A stretch of 64,000 nucleotides of DNA from Niallia circulans (GCF_007273535.1 NZ_RIBP01000004.1:248001-312000), one strand, 5' to 3'; numbered from the stretch's first letter, positions 45,601 to 54,910 are shown. Notes: a model not told the origin generated them from the letters alone. Numbers and translations: made by a program.

Positions 45601-46390
45601 CATCAAGAAAATTACTTGCCCTTGGCGCAGGCCCGCCCGGTCGTTTAGTCAATTCCAAACCATATTCCAAAAGTTGTCTGACTCCATCCAATTGAAGCTC
45701 TATGCTTACAAGTAACTCTTTAGCAAATGGAAGCTCTTCTATTGCCGCTGACTCTTCTATGTCATACATTTGTGCCAATGACCCTAAATAAGCAGACGGA
45801 GACGGATTTGCCCGTGAAAAGTCATACACTTCCTGAATGATTTTTTGCAGTGCATCATCACTTCTGTCATTTGTGAAAGCATCAACCAAATCGAAGAAAG
45901 CAAGATTCTCATCTTTGCCGTACTCTTCTTCAAATAGGTCCTCCACACATTCATCACGCATTAATTGCGCTTCTGTTTCATCTGCTATCCGAAAGCCTGG
46001 GTCAAGATCAATCATGTAATAATATTTACGAATAACCTCTAGACAAAAGGAATGGATTGTTGATATATGTGCTTTATTTAATAAAGCCAACTGTTTCTTC
46101 AGGTGCTGAGATTTCGGGTTAGCATTGATTTCCTTTTCCAGCACATCTCCAATTCGATGCTTCATCTCGGCAGCAGATGCATTTGTAAATGTAACAACAA
46201 GCAGTTCATCAACATTAATTGGATTATCTGAGACAATTTTGCGGATCATTCTTTCTACAAGGACTGCTGTTTTTCCTGAACCAGCAGCTGCCGCTACCAA
46301 AATATCACTGCCGCTTAGCATGATTGCTTTCCACTGGTCATCTGTCCATGTTGCATCCACTGGTTTCTCTGGAATATCAATAATCTTCAT
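42656..46390 (-). CDS. addA: ATP-dependent helicase/nuclease subunit A (AddA)
   Basis: 1244 aa motor and nuclease of the AddAB complex, which resects double-strand breaks for RecA loading. UvrD-type helicase: Q motif TDDQWKAIM, Walker A AAGSGKTA (36-42), FADLEHYCLEIL, DEYQDVN (motif II), GDVKQSIYRFR (motif III), RNFRSRREVL, TIHSSKGLEFPFVF (motif V) and LYVALTRAKEKL (motif VI). RecB-type nuclease at the C-terminus with VLLDYKTDS. Two candidate ATGs lie 6 bp apart; the second is at better spacing from AGGAGG. It overlaps addB. Confidence 0.95.
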   Translation of the reverse strand: MKIIDIPEKPVDATWTDDQWKAIMLSGSDILVAAAAGSGKTAVLVERMIRKIVSDNPINVDELLVVTFTNASAAEMKHRIGDVLEKEINANPKSQHLKKQLALLNKAHISTIHSFCLEVIRKYYYMIDLDPGFRIADETEAQLMRDECVEDLFEEEYGKDENLAFFDLVDAFTNDRSDDALQKIIQEVYDFSRANPSPSAYLGSLAQMYDIEESAAIEELPFAKELLVSIELQLDGVRQLLEYGLELTKRPGGPAPRASNFLDDLSLLDIMQQAKNDSWKTLYEAMQGLKFTRAKACKGDEYDPALIEEAQKVRERAKKILQEMQSELFGRLPEGFIKDMREMKVHVETLTRLVAAFSDRFQKMKSEKGLVDFADLEHYCLEILRNSETTELEPSVAALYYHKQFKEVLIDEYQDVNMVQESILQLVTADSESEGNLFMVGDVKQSIYRFRLAEPNLFLAKYNRFQEDEDTGYKIDLARNFRSRREVLDGTNYLFKQIMGVKVGEIEYDKDAELAKGASYPEEIIYPIELALVNQNTSASSEEADIEDSEFDALELEQSQLEARVIAQKMKELFDQKQEVYDAKTKSYRPVMYKDMVILLRSMTWAPAIMEELKQFNIPTYANLTTGYFESTEVNIMMSLLKVIDNPYQDIPLAAVLRSPIVGLTEEELSKIRIAQKQGAFYDAVKAFMGARAASTEEVYERIAPFFSMLHEWRTEARRGALSDLVWRLYRDTHFYDFVGGLPGGNQRQANLRALFDRARQYESTSFRGLFRFLRFIERMRDRGNDLGAARALTEQEDVVRIMTIHSSKGLEFPFVFLAGIGREFNTMDLRKPFLLDKDLGFATKYIHAKKRISYPSLPQIAFVKKKRMELLAEEMRVLYVALTRAKEKLVLVGSVKDIEKSKLKWAQAAGHSNWLLNEFDRASARSYLDWIGPALVRHKDTVGIHLESWLDKGEVSVHPSSWEIRILPKEELLAFTAEDLEEQEGWLEKVTTGRKIDISSEYQEQIQRTLNWKYAFPEGTIYRSKQSVSELKRQSERIDEQSGTELVQTRRKTIWNRPKFMQEKKLSPAEKGTAMHMVMQHVRLAEEITEENVMLLVDEMVAQELLTAEQADAIEAGQIVSFFQTELGQRMRNAKKLVREIPFNIAYPASSVYTDWQGEDEPILVQGIIDVYFEDEKGTVLLDYKTDSIHDRFKGGYQEAKPVLESRYRVQIDLYADSLEKILKKPIDEKYLYFFDGANILQM

Positions 46391-49300
46391 TTGCATTTGC
46401 CTCCTTTCTTATTAATTCAAGTGCTTCTTCCTTCGAGAAGGTTTGCAGTTTTCGATATTGGTTTGATTCAAGCCCCTCATCAAACTGGCAAACAGACTTA
46501 AATGAACAAAAAGTACATGGCGATTTTTCCTTCAGCTGGTATGGAGCAATCTCCACATTCCCGCCGATAATTTTGTTACCTGTTTCCACATATTTATGAC
46601 GTACAAATTTTTGCAGAGAAGAAAAGTCCTCCCTGCTGGCAACCTTGGAACGCTTTGTCAATGTGCCGTCTGTTTTAACACCTGCAGGCACAATCGGCGA
46701 GTCTCCTTTTTCGAGACTGCCGTCCATCAGCTTAATAACATCCTCTTTACCGAGCATCAAGCCATTCATCTTGAATTTTTTGAAGAGCTCCTCCTCGATT
46801 TCATCAAGAGTCAATACTTTTTTAGTGCTCAAGACGGGATTATGAACATGGAAATACAATACTCCTGCAGGATTTGCATCCTTTTCTACAAGAATGCTGC
46901 TGTTAGAAATAATAAGGTCCAAGTATGTCAGCATCTGCAAAGACAGACCATAATATACTTCATTCATATTTAGCTCATGTGCGCTCGATTTATAATCAAT
47001 AACACGCAAGTAGACTTCATTATCGAGCTCCGCCTTGTCCACACGGTCAATTCTTCCCACTAGCTCCATTTTCGTGCCATTTTTTAGTGAAAAGCCCATT
47101 GGCGGCAACTTGCCTTTTGGTCCAAACTCAAGCTCAAGGTCAATCGGAGCAAACCCGCTGTATTTCGCATGCTCACTTAAGATAAAGGATGCTCGGCTGA
47201 TAATCTGTTCAAGCTTTCTTTTAATATAATGGTGCCTGTTCGTGCTAAGCAGTATTTCATTCTGCAATTTCGGAGCCAGCATTTCGACTGCATCCTTTGC
47301 AAGCAGCTCACACTGCTCTCTTGTCAGGTCAGACCACATCATATTTTCATGTATAACTGTTTCGGCAATGTATTTTAAGGCAGCATGAAATAAATCTCCA
47401 ATTGCAGGAGCCTCCAGCCTATATACTTGTCTTTCCTTCAGCTTTAGGCCATGTGTTGCGAAATGAGAGAACGGGCATGACTGAAACAATTCCATTCTTG
47501 AAACACTCGCTGTGATGCTTTCGCCATACAGCATGGTGCTCGTTTCATCTGCTAATGTGCTCGTTCTGTTTTGATAAGTCAGGCTTGAGAATACCTTTTT
47601 AGCAGCTGTCCTCCATTGGTCGTTGTCTATATAGGCATTGTAAACATCCCACCAAAAATCATAAATTGGATAGTTTCTTTTCTTTAGCTGCAGCTGACCA
47701 TTTAAATAGGACAAACTTGTTTTTAAGTCGACCGCATAGCCTAGCTGACCTAACTCCGTTAATTCCTTCGGATCTGCCATAAAGTAAAGTGTCTTTGCTT
47801 CTGGAACAAGATCACGCATCCTTTTAACATATACGGATGGAAGTAATGACTTACCTTCGTCATTTGCCAACGGATATGTTAAATATAATCGCTCTGAGGC
47901 AGCAGTGAACGCCTTGTATGCAAGAAACTCTTCATCAAGCAATCTCGTTTTGCTTGTCGGTGCAAGCTTCATGCCAGCTTCAACAAGACTCTCTCTGTCA
48001 CTGTCTGCAAATATTCCGTCATCTGTAAACTTAGCAGGAAATACACCTTCATTCAGACCGATTACAAACGCTGCCTTTATACTGCCAAGACGAGAGGTTT
48101 CTAAATCAGCAATTAGTACCTGGTCAATTGCCGGCGGAACTAAGGAAAACTTTAATGTATCAAGTCCTGCATCCAAAATGGTCGCAAATTGCTTTCTTGC
48201 AATCTCCTCTTCTCCAAGAATCTCCACAAATTGATCAAGCAAATCTACAATACTATTCCATGCCTGGTCATGCTCGCCTGCTTTAACAAGCTCCCCCTTT
48301 TCTTCCAGCTCGACCTTCCATAAATCCATTTTCTCCGGAACCTCAAGCTCTTCTAAATAAAGATATAATGCTTCACACTTCGCTCTTCCTGTCTTGGCCT
48401 TCTTTAGCCTGTTCGCCAGGCGCATAATTGGCTCAGCCAACGAAAGACGAAGTTCATTGAGCTCCTGCTCCATTTGTTTTTCACTGTCTGTCTGAACGCC
48501 TTGATCCCATTCAAGCCCTTGAAATCTTCTGTATTTCCAGCGCTCTTTTCTTGTCCACTTATCACCTTTTATGCCGTATGCCAAGCAATAGTTTTCGAGC
48601 TTATCTACCTTTTCTCTTATATTGCTTTTACGCATATGCAATGGAAACAGCAGCTCTGTCTTAATCGCCCTAAACACTGGCTCATATCGCCAGTTTGTTT
48701 CAATAATTTCCAATGTGGAGCGAATTAACTCGACAAGCGGATGAAAATGCATCGTTCTTTTCTGGTCAATGAAAAAAGGAATTTCATAATCTGCAAAAAT
48801 AGTTTCGATAATATTTTGGTATTCACCCGTATTACGGGATAAAAGACTGATGTCGCGATAGCGGTAGCCCTGTTGTCGAATAAGCTTCTTTATTTCCCGA
48901 GCAACACCCTCAATTTCTGCTCGTGGATTGACACTTTCAGCAAAACGCACAGCAGAATCTCCTGAAAAAGGAATTGCCGGTCTACTGTCAAAATGCGCTT
49001 CAATGTGTTTAAGAGATTCGTGCATATCCCTGTGTATCTCTCCGAAAAACTCCTCTTCAACTTCCACGCCAAGTTGTCTTGCAAATGAGTATATTGTTGC
49101 GTACGTTTCCTTTGACATTCTGAAAAGATCCAACTCATTTGCAAAACTGTTTCTGTCAGGCTTGTCCACTGTAAAGGTAATGGTGACATTCTTACATGTC
49201 TGAATAAGCTGCTGAAGGATTAGATACTCCTGTGGCGTAAAGCTATAAAAGCCATCAATAAAGACCTCTGCCTTTTTCAAATATTCCGATTTGCTGACTT

Positions 49301-49874
49301 TCTCTGCAAGTAAACGGAAATAATCCTCTCCATCAATATATTTTCCAAGCATATTTTCCTCAAAGCTTTGGTAAATAAGCTCTAAATCATGCAGTTTATC
49401 CAAAAGAGCTCTATCCGCATTTCCTGCTTCAGCAATGCCCTGTTGTCTGCCAACGAGTTCCTCTGGTGTCACACAATATCTCCTGAATTCTGTAACCAGC
49501 TGTTCCACTTGGCCAATAAAACCATTCTTATCTGCCACCTTTTTGAATAATGACAGTTCCTCTTTCTTTTCTTCAATAATGCTGCGGATGAGCATACTGA
49601 TGCCGACACTGTTTATATGCTGTCTGGAGATGCCTCCTGTTTCCTGCAATACTCTCCAAGCAAGCCTTGTAAAACTGTACACTTGGGCACGAAACATACC
49701 GCCAAGTCCTTCACTTCCTGCTAGGTTTTGATCTGACATAAATGTCATCTGATCTGGTACTAAAAAGATAATAGGGTTACCTTCCGGATCTGCAAACAGC
49801 TTTTCCCGAATGGAATCTATACAAAAGGCAGTCTTGCCGCTGCCTGATCGTCCAGCTAATAATCTAACAGACAT
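46377..49874 (-). CDS. addB: ATP-dependent helicase/nuclease subunit B (AddB)
   Basis: 1165 aa partner of AddA with an inactivated helicase fold and an active RecB-type nuclease. Walker A LLAGRSGSGKTAF at residues 5-17; the Fe-S cluster cysteines appear as CPFSHFATHGL (about residue 790) and the C-terminal trio CTFCSFKSVC; nuclease motif RVIDYKSSAHEL. It recognises Chi and gives the complex its second nuclease. ATG at 49874 follows GAGGAGGCAATT; the frame goes on to 49892. Operon addB-addA. Confidence 0.95.
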   Translation of the reverse strand: MSVRLLAGRSGSGKTAFCIDSIREKLFADPEGNPIIFLVPDQMTFMSDQNLAGSEGLGGMFRAQVYSFTRLAWRVLQETGGISRQHINSVGISMLIRSIIEEKKEELSLFKKVADKNGFIGQVEQLVTEFRRYCVTPEELVGRQQGIAEAGNADRALLDKLHDLELIYQSFEENMLGKYIDGEDYFRLLAEKVSKSEYLKKAEVFIDGFYSFTPQEYLILQQLIQTCKNVTITFTVDKPDRNSFANELDLFRMSKETYATIYSFARQLGVEVEEEFFGEIHRDMHESLKHIEAHFDSRPAIPFSGDSAVRFAESVNPRAEIEGVAREIKKLIRQQGYRYRDISLLSRNTGEYQNIIETIFADYEIPFFIDQKRTMHFHPLVELIRSTLEIIETNWRYEPVFRAIKTELLFPLHMRKSNIREKVDKLENYCLAYGIKGDKWTRKERWKYRRFQGLEWDQGVQTDSEKQMEQELNELRLSLAEPIMRLANRLKKAKTGRAKCEALYLYLEELEVPEKMDLWKVELEEKGELVKAGEHDQAWNSIVDLLDQFVEILGEEEIARKQFATILDAGLDTLKFSLVPPAIDQVLIADLETSRLGSIKAAFVIGLNEGVFPAKFTDDGIFADSDRESLVEAGMKLAPTSKTRLLDEEFLAYKAFTAASERLYLTYPLANDEGKSLLPSVYVKRMRDLVPEAKTLYFMADPKELTELGQLGYAVDLKTSLSYLNGQLQLKKRNYPIYDFWWDVYNAYIDNDQWRTAAKKVFSSLTYQNRTSTLADETSTMLYGESITASVSRMELFQSCPFSHFATHGLKLKERQVYRLEAPAIGDLFHAALKYIAETVIHENMMWSDLTREQCELLAKDAVEMLAPKLQNEILLSTNRHHYIKRKLEQIISRASFILSEHAKYSGFAPIDLELEFGPKGKLPPMGFSLKNGTKMELVGRIDRVDKAELDNEVYLRVIDYKSSAHELNMNEVYYGLSLQMLTYLDLIISNSSILVEKDANPAGVLYFHVHNPVLSTKKVLTLDEIEEELFKKFKMNGLMLGKEDVIKLMDGSLEKGDSPIVPAGVKTDGTLTKRSKVASREDFSSLQKFVRHKYVETGNKIIGGNVEIAPYQLKEKSPCTFCSFKSVCQFDEGLESNQYRKLQTFSKEEALELIRKEANANEDY

Positions 49875-49992
49875 AATTGCCTCCTCGAACACTTAATTTC
49901 TCTCTTTATAATATCATAGAAACAAATGTTTGCCCTACTAAAGAATACTCCTGTTACTTGCCAATATTTTCACTGAACCCTCTCTTTAATTC

Positions 49993-50025
49993 AAAAAAAA
50001 TAGGGGCTCAAATGAGCTCCTATTC
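49993..50025 (-). terminator. Terminator of the signal peptidase gene
   Basis: Minus strand AATAGGAGCTCA-TTTG... AGCCCCTATT with trailing TTTTTTT, starting at the stop codon of the gene at 50026. Confidence 0.85.
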
Positions 50026-50580
50026 TTAAAAATTAAATTGAATATCACGGAGCGGCCAGTACCGTAGGCTGACTTTTCCAACTACCTGATCAATGTTAAT
50101 AAATCCAAAATGTCTGCTGTCCCAGCTGCCTAAACGATTATCTCCAAGAACAAACAGCTTTCCTTGTGGCACTGTTTCTTCTCCTGTGATTTCTTCAAGA
50201 GTAAAGTCGCCTGTCAGTTTTCCAGCACTCACTTGACTTCGGTAAGCATCCAAAAAATTCTCTTCGTACTTTTTCCCATTAATATAAAGGTGATCATCCT
50301 TATATTCCACCTTATCGCCTGGAATACCTATCACCCTTTTAACATAATCCTCTTTATCATTCGCATGGAAAACAATCACATCAAAATGATGGAAATCACT
50401 GACTTTATAACCGATTTTATTGACGACTAATTTATCCCCATCCTGCAAGGTAGGCATCATCGATTCGCCTTCCACCACGTAATTTGAGAAGAAGAATGCC
50501 CGAATAATGACAAAGATGACAATTCCGATAGCAAATGCTTTCAACCACTCTATGCCTTCTCTTTTTATTGCTTCTTTCAA
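50026..50580 (-). CDS. Type I signal peptidase (SipV-like)
   Basis: 184 aa membrane-anchored peptidase that removes signal peptides. Single N-terminal helix (WLKAFAIGIVIFVIIRAFFF), then box B with Ser40 in VVEGESMMPTL, box D with Lys81 in YVKRVIGIPGD, and box E VLGDNRLGSWDSRHFG, so the Ser-Lys dyad is intact. The position between yhjE and addB corresponds to B. subtilis sipV, hence the label; the protein is equally close in form to SipS/SipT. Confidence 0.9.
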   Translation of the reverse strand: MKEAIKREGIEWLKAFAIGIVIFVIIRAFFFSNYVVEGESMMPTLQDGDKLVVNKIGYKVSDFHHFDVIVFHANDKEDYVKRVIGIPGDKVEYKDDHLYINGKKYEENFLDAYRSQVSAGKLTGDFTLEEITGEETVPQGKLFVLGDNRLGSWDSRHFGFINIDQVVGKVSLRYWPLRDIQFNF

Positions 50581-50610
50581 ATGCCATCTCCTCCATGCCT
50601 TGTATAAACA

Positions 50611-51231
50611 TTAATTCCCTTGTTCTCTTTCTTTTTCTGCAGTGACATTCATTCTGGCCTCGACCCTTTTTCCTACAAACCATAACACAAAAATCGCAAT
50701 GGCAACAGGAATCGTACGAATCGGCTGTGTAATCATTGCCTGCAGATCATAACCAATAAAGCTGATGGTTATGATCATCACAAGTTTACCGGCAACAATG
50801 GCGAGAAAGTACTGCTTCACCTTTATCCGCGAAAGTCCTGCTACAATATTCACTAAAGCTGAAGGGGTAAAGGGAAAGCACAGTAGGATAAACAGCGGTC
50901 CAAATCCATGTCTCTCTATCCATATCATTAGCTTTTGTACTTTCTTATGGTTGCGAATAAAGCTCAAAAGCCTCTTTTGGCCATACTTTCTGACAAGTAA
51001 GAAGACAAGCAATGCCCCTCCGCAAGTGCCTATCCAAGAAAACAGGAAGCCAAGCCAGAAACCAAAGGCATTCACATTTGCCAAAATGAACAGAAAAAGC
51101 GGCAAGAAGGGAACAAAAGATTCCAGCAATGGCAGCAAAATGCCTGGCAATGGGCCAAATGCCCGATAGCTTTCTAATAATTGCATAATATTGTCTAGTG
51201 TGAACCATTCTTTTAATGTAGCTATATCCAT
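50611..51231 (-). CDS. yhjE: TVP38/TMEM64 (DedA-like VTT domain) membrane protein YhjE
   Basis: 206 aa polytopic protein with the VTT core: LESFVPFLPLFLFILANVNAFGF, FLFSWIGTCGGALLVFLLVRKYGQ, and FGPLFILLCFPFTPSALVNIVAGLSRI, the last being the conserved re-entrant segment. Family members are thought to act in lipid scrambling or transport. ATG at 51231 follows AAGGAG; frame extends upstream to 51255. About 30 bp upstream of the signal peptidase gene, so co-transcribed. Confidence 0.85.
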   Translation of the reverse strand: MDIATLKEWFTLDNIMQLLESYRAFGPLPGILLPLLESFVPFLPLFLFILANVNAFGFWLGFLFSWIGTCGGALLVFLLVRKYGQKRLLSFIRNHKKVQKLMIWIERHGFGPLFILLCFPFTPSALVNIVAGLSRIKVKQYFLAIVAGKLVMIITISFIGYDLQAMITQPIRTIPVAIAIFVLWFVGKRVEARMNVTAEKEREQGN

Positions 51232-51349
51232 AACGAAAACTCCTTGGCATATCATTTCAAGCAGGTTAATTTCTTGTGGACTTACTTAATGCTTTCTTAC
51301 AAAAGAGCTTTTTTACCAGTTATTAGAGTTTATGCCTAAAGTCTCGCAT

Positions 51350-52294
51350 TTATTTTGATAAAAAATCCTGGATCTCTGCCCTATTAGTTTCTATATCTAC
51401 ACCGAGAACGGCAGCCCCATTGACCCTTAGATCCTGATATGTACCGTCAACCGGTATTCTCAATGTTTCTACCTCTTGGTTTTTATGACGAATTAAATCA
51501 GACCCTACATAAAGTATATCTTTTGTATTCATGCTCGTATTAATATAAGGCATCATGACGCCCGCCAATTTAGGCAGTTTTGCGACAGTCTGTACACCCG
51601 AAATTTGGGAGGCGAGTGCCTCAAGTGCTTTTTGCTGTCTTTGGACTCTTCCAAAATCAGAAATAGCATCATGTCTAAAGCGTACATATCCGAGAAGCTG
51701 CTTCCCGTTCAGCTTTTGCAGCCCTGGTTCGAGTGTAACCCCAATATTTTTAGACATTTTCTTCTCTACGTCTATCTCGACACCATCTGGAAATGCCTCA
51801 TCAATAAGCGCCTCAAACCCTTGGAAATTAACAATGGCATAGTATTGAAGATCAACATCAAAGTTTTCCTTAATAGTTTGTCTCAACAGCTCTGGTCCAC
51901 CTCTTGTAAAAGCGGTGTTTATTCTGTCTTTTCCGTATCCCGGTATATCAACATACATATCCCTCATTAAAGAGATTAGCTTATAGGTGCCCTTTTCTGG
52001 ATGAAACTGGGCTACCATGATGGTATCTGTACGTGATTGCTTGTCTCCTTCTCTCGCATCACTTCCTAAGAGCAGGACATTTGTACCGCCATACTGATCC
52101 TTTTCCCCGTTAAACTCATATTCAACCTTTTCGATGGCACCATTCTCCAGCGCCTTTTTTTTCCCTGCGTTATACTGAACAAATATGTATACTGCCGCAA
52201 ATATTATTAACAAGACAAGAAACAAAAAAAAGACTCGGCCCTTTCTTAACTTCCTTTTTTTCTTCTTCGTTTGTCTATATTCTGATCTCTCCAT
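51350..52294 (-). CDS. LytR-CpsA-Psr (LCP) family protein
   Basis: 314 aa. Basic cytoplasmic N-terminus, one membrane helix (VFFLFLVLLIIFAAVYIFVQY), then the extracellular LCP phosphotransferase domain: VLLLGSDAREGD, SRTDTIMVA, ISLMRDMYVDIPGYGKDRINTAF, and the RFRHDAISDFGRVQRQQ catalytic Arg/Asp segment. LCP enzymes attach teichoic acids or other polymers to peptidoglycan. The ATG at 52294 has AAAGGA upstream; one at 52321 has none. Monocistronic, with no clear terminator before yhjE. Confidence 0.88.
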   Translation of the reverse strand: MERSEYRQTKKKKRKLRKGRVFFLFLVLLIIFAAVYIFVQYNAGKKKALENGAIEKVEYEFNGEKDQYGGTNVLLLGSDAREGDKQSRTDTIMVAQFHPEKGTYKLISLMRDMYVDIPGYGKDRINTAFTRGGPELLRQTIKENFDVDLQYYAIVNFQGFEALIDEAFPDGVEIDVEKKMSKNIGVTLEPGLQKLNGKQLLGYVRFRHDAISDFGRVQRQQKALEALASQISGVQTVAKLPKLAGVMMPYINTSMNTKDILYVGSDLIRHKNQEVETLRIPVDGTYQDLRVNGAAVLGVDIETNRAEIQDFLSK

Positions 52295-52580
52295 CCCTGA
52301 TTGTTTCCTTTCTATCTTCATTCTTATATCTATTTAACGTTTAAGTATCAACAAAAGTTTCTTCTTCAAAATTGTTGCCTTTAAAAGTAAAAAATAATCC
52401 TTTTCCTTAACAGTCAGAATTTCTTCTGCGTTTTTTTAGGTATTATCTATTATCTTATCAGATAAATGGATATGCAAACATTTAATTTCCATATTTTTAT
52501 TTACATTTCAGTAATATTAAAATAATTTACCACTAATTGCTCAACATACATAAATCCATTCATAAACGGAAGGGAACGAT

Positions 52581-52611
52581 AAAAAAAACGCCTGCCGAAA
52601 ATGGCAAGCGT
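52581..52611 (-). terminator. Strong terminator ending the structured RNA / S9 peptidase unit
   Basis: Minus strand ACGCTTGCC-ATTTTC-GGCAGGCGT then TTTTTTT. About 185 bp beyond the S9 peptidase stop, unusually far for that gene alone. Confidence 0.88.
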
Positions 52612-52770
52612 TACACATTAGTAACCTTAAAAGATACTTGTTATAGGGGAAATTGATTTTCACTTCAGGCTTACCTCAGCCGGGGCGCGCTACTTAGCCT
52701 CTTCTGCGCTTAACAGCCTGCTGGGACTTTAGCTTTCTCGCTATTTCTTTAACATCGTACCATTTCTTTT
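52581..52770 (-). ncRNA. Candidate structured RNA of unknown type
   Basis: Minus strand. The segment is GC-rich against an AT-rich background and has nested complementary pieces: CAGGCT pairs with AGCCTG about 50 bases later; inside it GCGC pairs with GCGC; GGCT-GAGGTA-AGCC forms a hairpin competing with or stacking on the outer helix; AGC-GAGAAA-GCT lies 5'; GTTAC-TAATGT-GTAAC lies just before the terminator. No ORF with a start fits. It could be an independent sRNA, or a 3' UTR of the S9 peptidase mRNA. I do not recognise a known riboswitch, 6S or SRP RNA in it, and no clear promoter is visible. Confidence 0.4.
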
Positions 52771-52796
52771 TTTATTAAAGGCTATGCTTTAGTTGC

Positions 52797-54782
52797 TTAT
52801 AAATACTCAATAAACCAGTTATTAATATAATCCAAGCGGGATATGCGCAATGTTGGTTTGCCGCTTCTGGAAAGCTCGTGGTTGGATTCTGGGAAACGGA
52901 CAAATTCCGTTGTCTTTTTCTGCTTCTTCAATGCTATAAACAGCTGTTCTGCCTGCTCGATTGGGCAGCGGAAATCCTTTTCTCCATGCAATATTAACAA
53001 TGGTGTTTCAATATTATTCGCATATGCTAGCGGAGAATGCTTCCATAGTGTTTCTATATCATTTAAATCAGCTTTGATTTGCCATTCGGAGAAATAATAG
53101 CCTATATCACTTACTCCGTAGAAGCTGATCCAGTTCGAAATAGAACGCTGTGTGACAGCGGCTTTAAAGCGGTTTGTATGGCCGACAATCCAGTTTGTCA
53201 TGAATCCGCCATAGCTGCCTCCTGTTACACCAAGACGAGTTTCATCAATAAAATCAAAGTTTTCTAAGGCGAAATCAACCGCATCCATAATATCTTCATA
53301 ATCCTTCCCGCCATAATCACCTCTGACCGCATCAACAAAATGCTGACCATATCCGTGACTACCTCGCGGATTAATGAACAACACAGCATAACCATTTGCT
53401 GTAAGTGTCTGGAACTCATGGAAATACGAGTTAGCATACATCGCATGCGGGCCGCCATGGATTTCAAGAACAAGCGGATATTTTTCTCCTGCTTTAAAAT
53501 CTGCAGGCTTCATAAGCCAGCCATGCAGGTCCCAGCCGTCTCTGGATGTCAGTTCAATTGGCTCTGCCGCAGCAAAGGTATGCGTTTTTGCAAACTCTTT
53601 ATTAACATCTGTCAGCTTTTCTATCCCGCCTGTTTCCAGATTCAGACTGTAGAGATCACCTGGTTCTGTTGGCGTGCTGATTGCTACGATTGCCTGCTTC
53701 AAGCTTCCTCCTGTGGAAAGTCCGTACACATGCTGATTATCAATCAAGCTTGGATAAATCTCGCCATCTTCATTGCCAAAGTAAACGATCGTATTGCCGT
53801 GATCTGATGCAAGGAAAACAAAGCTTCTGTTGTCTTCACCCCAGAGGATTCCTGGTGTGACAGTCCCCTGCTGAAAGTCGCCAATGGCAAAATCGCCTAC
53901 ATTTACGTCCCAGCCTTCCGTTAAACAGCGAAGCGCCTCACTTTGCAAATCATAAGTCCATATTTTAAATAATGTGGCATTTTCATATTCACGGCCGCTC
54001 CCGATGATTCCAATTTTTTGGCTATCAGGTGACCATGTTACTCTGCCGTACTGGCCATTTCCTGCCGTTATCTTTTTCCATTCTTTTGTTTCTAATGTGT
54101 ACAGATATACGTCTGCAGAAAAGCTGAAATCTTTGTCCTCACTTTCGTCTGCAGTGATAGCAAGATATTTTCCGTCAGGAGACCAGCTTTGCAAATGGTA
54201 ATCATTTTCTCCTGAAGTGATTTCCTTAAGCTCTCCTGTTTCTTTATTGATGACAGCAACATGGCTATAGCTTCCATCCCAAAAGCCAGCACTGTCTGAC
54301 TTATACTTCATTTTATCGAAAGCTAAAGCAACTGGTTTTTTTTCTGTCTTTTCTTTCTCTTCTTTATCTTGCAGGCTTTCGTCTTTTCCAATGCTTGTTT
54401 GAAAGGCTAATTCAGTTCCATCGGCTGACCAAACAGGGTTTGATGCACCATTGCGCACAAAAGTAAGCTGTTTTGCTTCCCCCCCATTTTTGTTTAACAC
54501 AAAAATTTGGTTTTTTCCGCTGCGATTAGATACAAAAGCAATTTCCTCACCATTCGGCGACCATCTTGGTGAAGTATTACGATGCTCTCCAAATGTCCAC
54601 TGCAGCGTTTGACCGCTTTCCTCTAAGCTTTGATAAAAAATATTGGAATAATAAGCATCCTTTTCTTCTGAAATTCCTGTCTCCACATACAAGAACCCAT
54701 TTTTATCTGGACTTACTTGTGGATCTACAATTGATTTTAATCTGTATAAGTCCTCTGATGTTATCTTTTCCCATTCTCCCAT
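52797..54782 (-). CDS. S9-family prolyl oligopeptidase-type peptidase (YuxL-like)
   Basis: 661 aa cytoplasmic peptidase of the acylaminoacyl-peptidase group. N-terminal beta-propeller (about 1-400) with WD-like/TolB repeats (SPRWSPNGEEIAFVSNRSG; WSADGTELAFQTS; WSPDGKYLAI), then an alpha/beta hydrolase domain with Ser523 in GGSYGGFM, Asp603 in LHGEKDFRCP and His635 in PESNHEL. Likely trims N-blocked or short peptides; substrate not assignable. Starts from ATG 54782 with AGGGAGGAAGAGTG upstream. Confidence 0.88.
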   Translation of the reverse strand: MGEWEKITSEDLYRLKSIVDPQVSPDKNGFLYVETGISEEKDAYYSNIFYQSLEESGQTLQWTFGEHRNTSPRWSPNGEEIAFVSNRSGKNQIFVLNKNGGEAKQLTFVRNGASNPVWSADGTELAFQTSIGKDESLQDKEEKEKTEKKPVALAFDKMKYKSDSAGFWDGSYSHVAVINKETGELKEITSGENDYHLQSWSPDGKYLAITADESEDKDFSFSADVYLYTLETKEWKKITAGNGQYGRVTWSPDSQKIGIIGSGREYENATLFKIWTYDLQSEALRCLTEGWDVNVGDFAIGDFQQGTVTPGILWGEDNRSFVFLASDHGNTIVYFGNEDGEIYPSLIDNQHVYGLSTGGSLKQAIVAISTPTEPGDLYSLNLETGGIEKLTDVNKEFAKTHTFAAAEPIELTSRDGWDLHGWLMKPADFKAGEKYPLVLEIHGGPHAMYANSYFHEFQTLTANGYAVLFINPRGSHGYGQHFVDAVRGDYGGKDYEDIMDAVDFALENFDFIDETRLGVTGGSYGGFMTNWIVGHTNRFKAAVTQRSISNWISFYGVSDIGYYFSEWQIKADLNDIETLWKHSPLAYANNIETPLLILHGEKDFRCPIEQAEQLFIALKKQKKTTEFVRFPESNHELSRSGKPTLRISRLDYINNWFIEYL

Positions 54783-54910
54783 TTACACTCTTCCTCCCTT
54801 TATTAGCTACTTATTATTTCGCCATTAGAAATAAATTCCCTTCAAGACAATATGCATTTAATTTAATTTTTGAAGAAAAATAAGCATAGCCATAAAAATT
54901 TTAAACCAGC

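Larger units (their letters stand above)
52295..52796. other. About 500-bp gene-free stretch between LCP gene and S9 peptidase
   Basis: Left half (52295-52570) is AT-rich and should carry the LCP promoter; nothing sharper seen. Right half (52581-52770) is markedly GC-richer and structured; see the ncRNA and terminator entries. No ORF with a start and ribosome binding site was found on either strand. Confidence 0.6.

Noticed and set aside
52690..52765. Short peptide frame ending KSQQAVKRRRG within the structured region
   Set aside because: The frame has no start codon after the upstream stop and no ribosome binding site.
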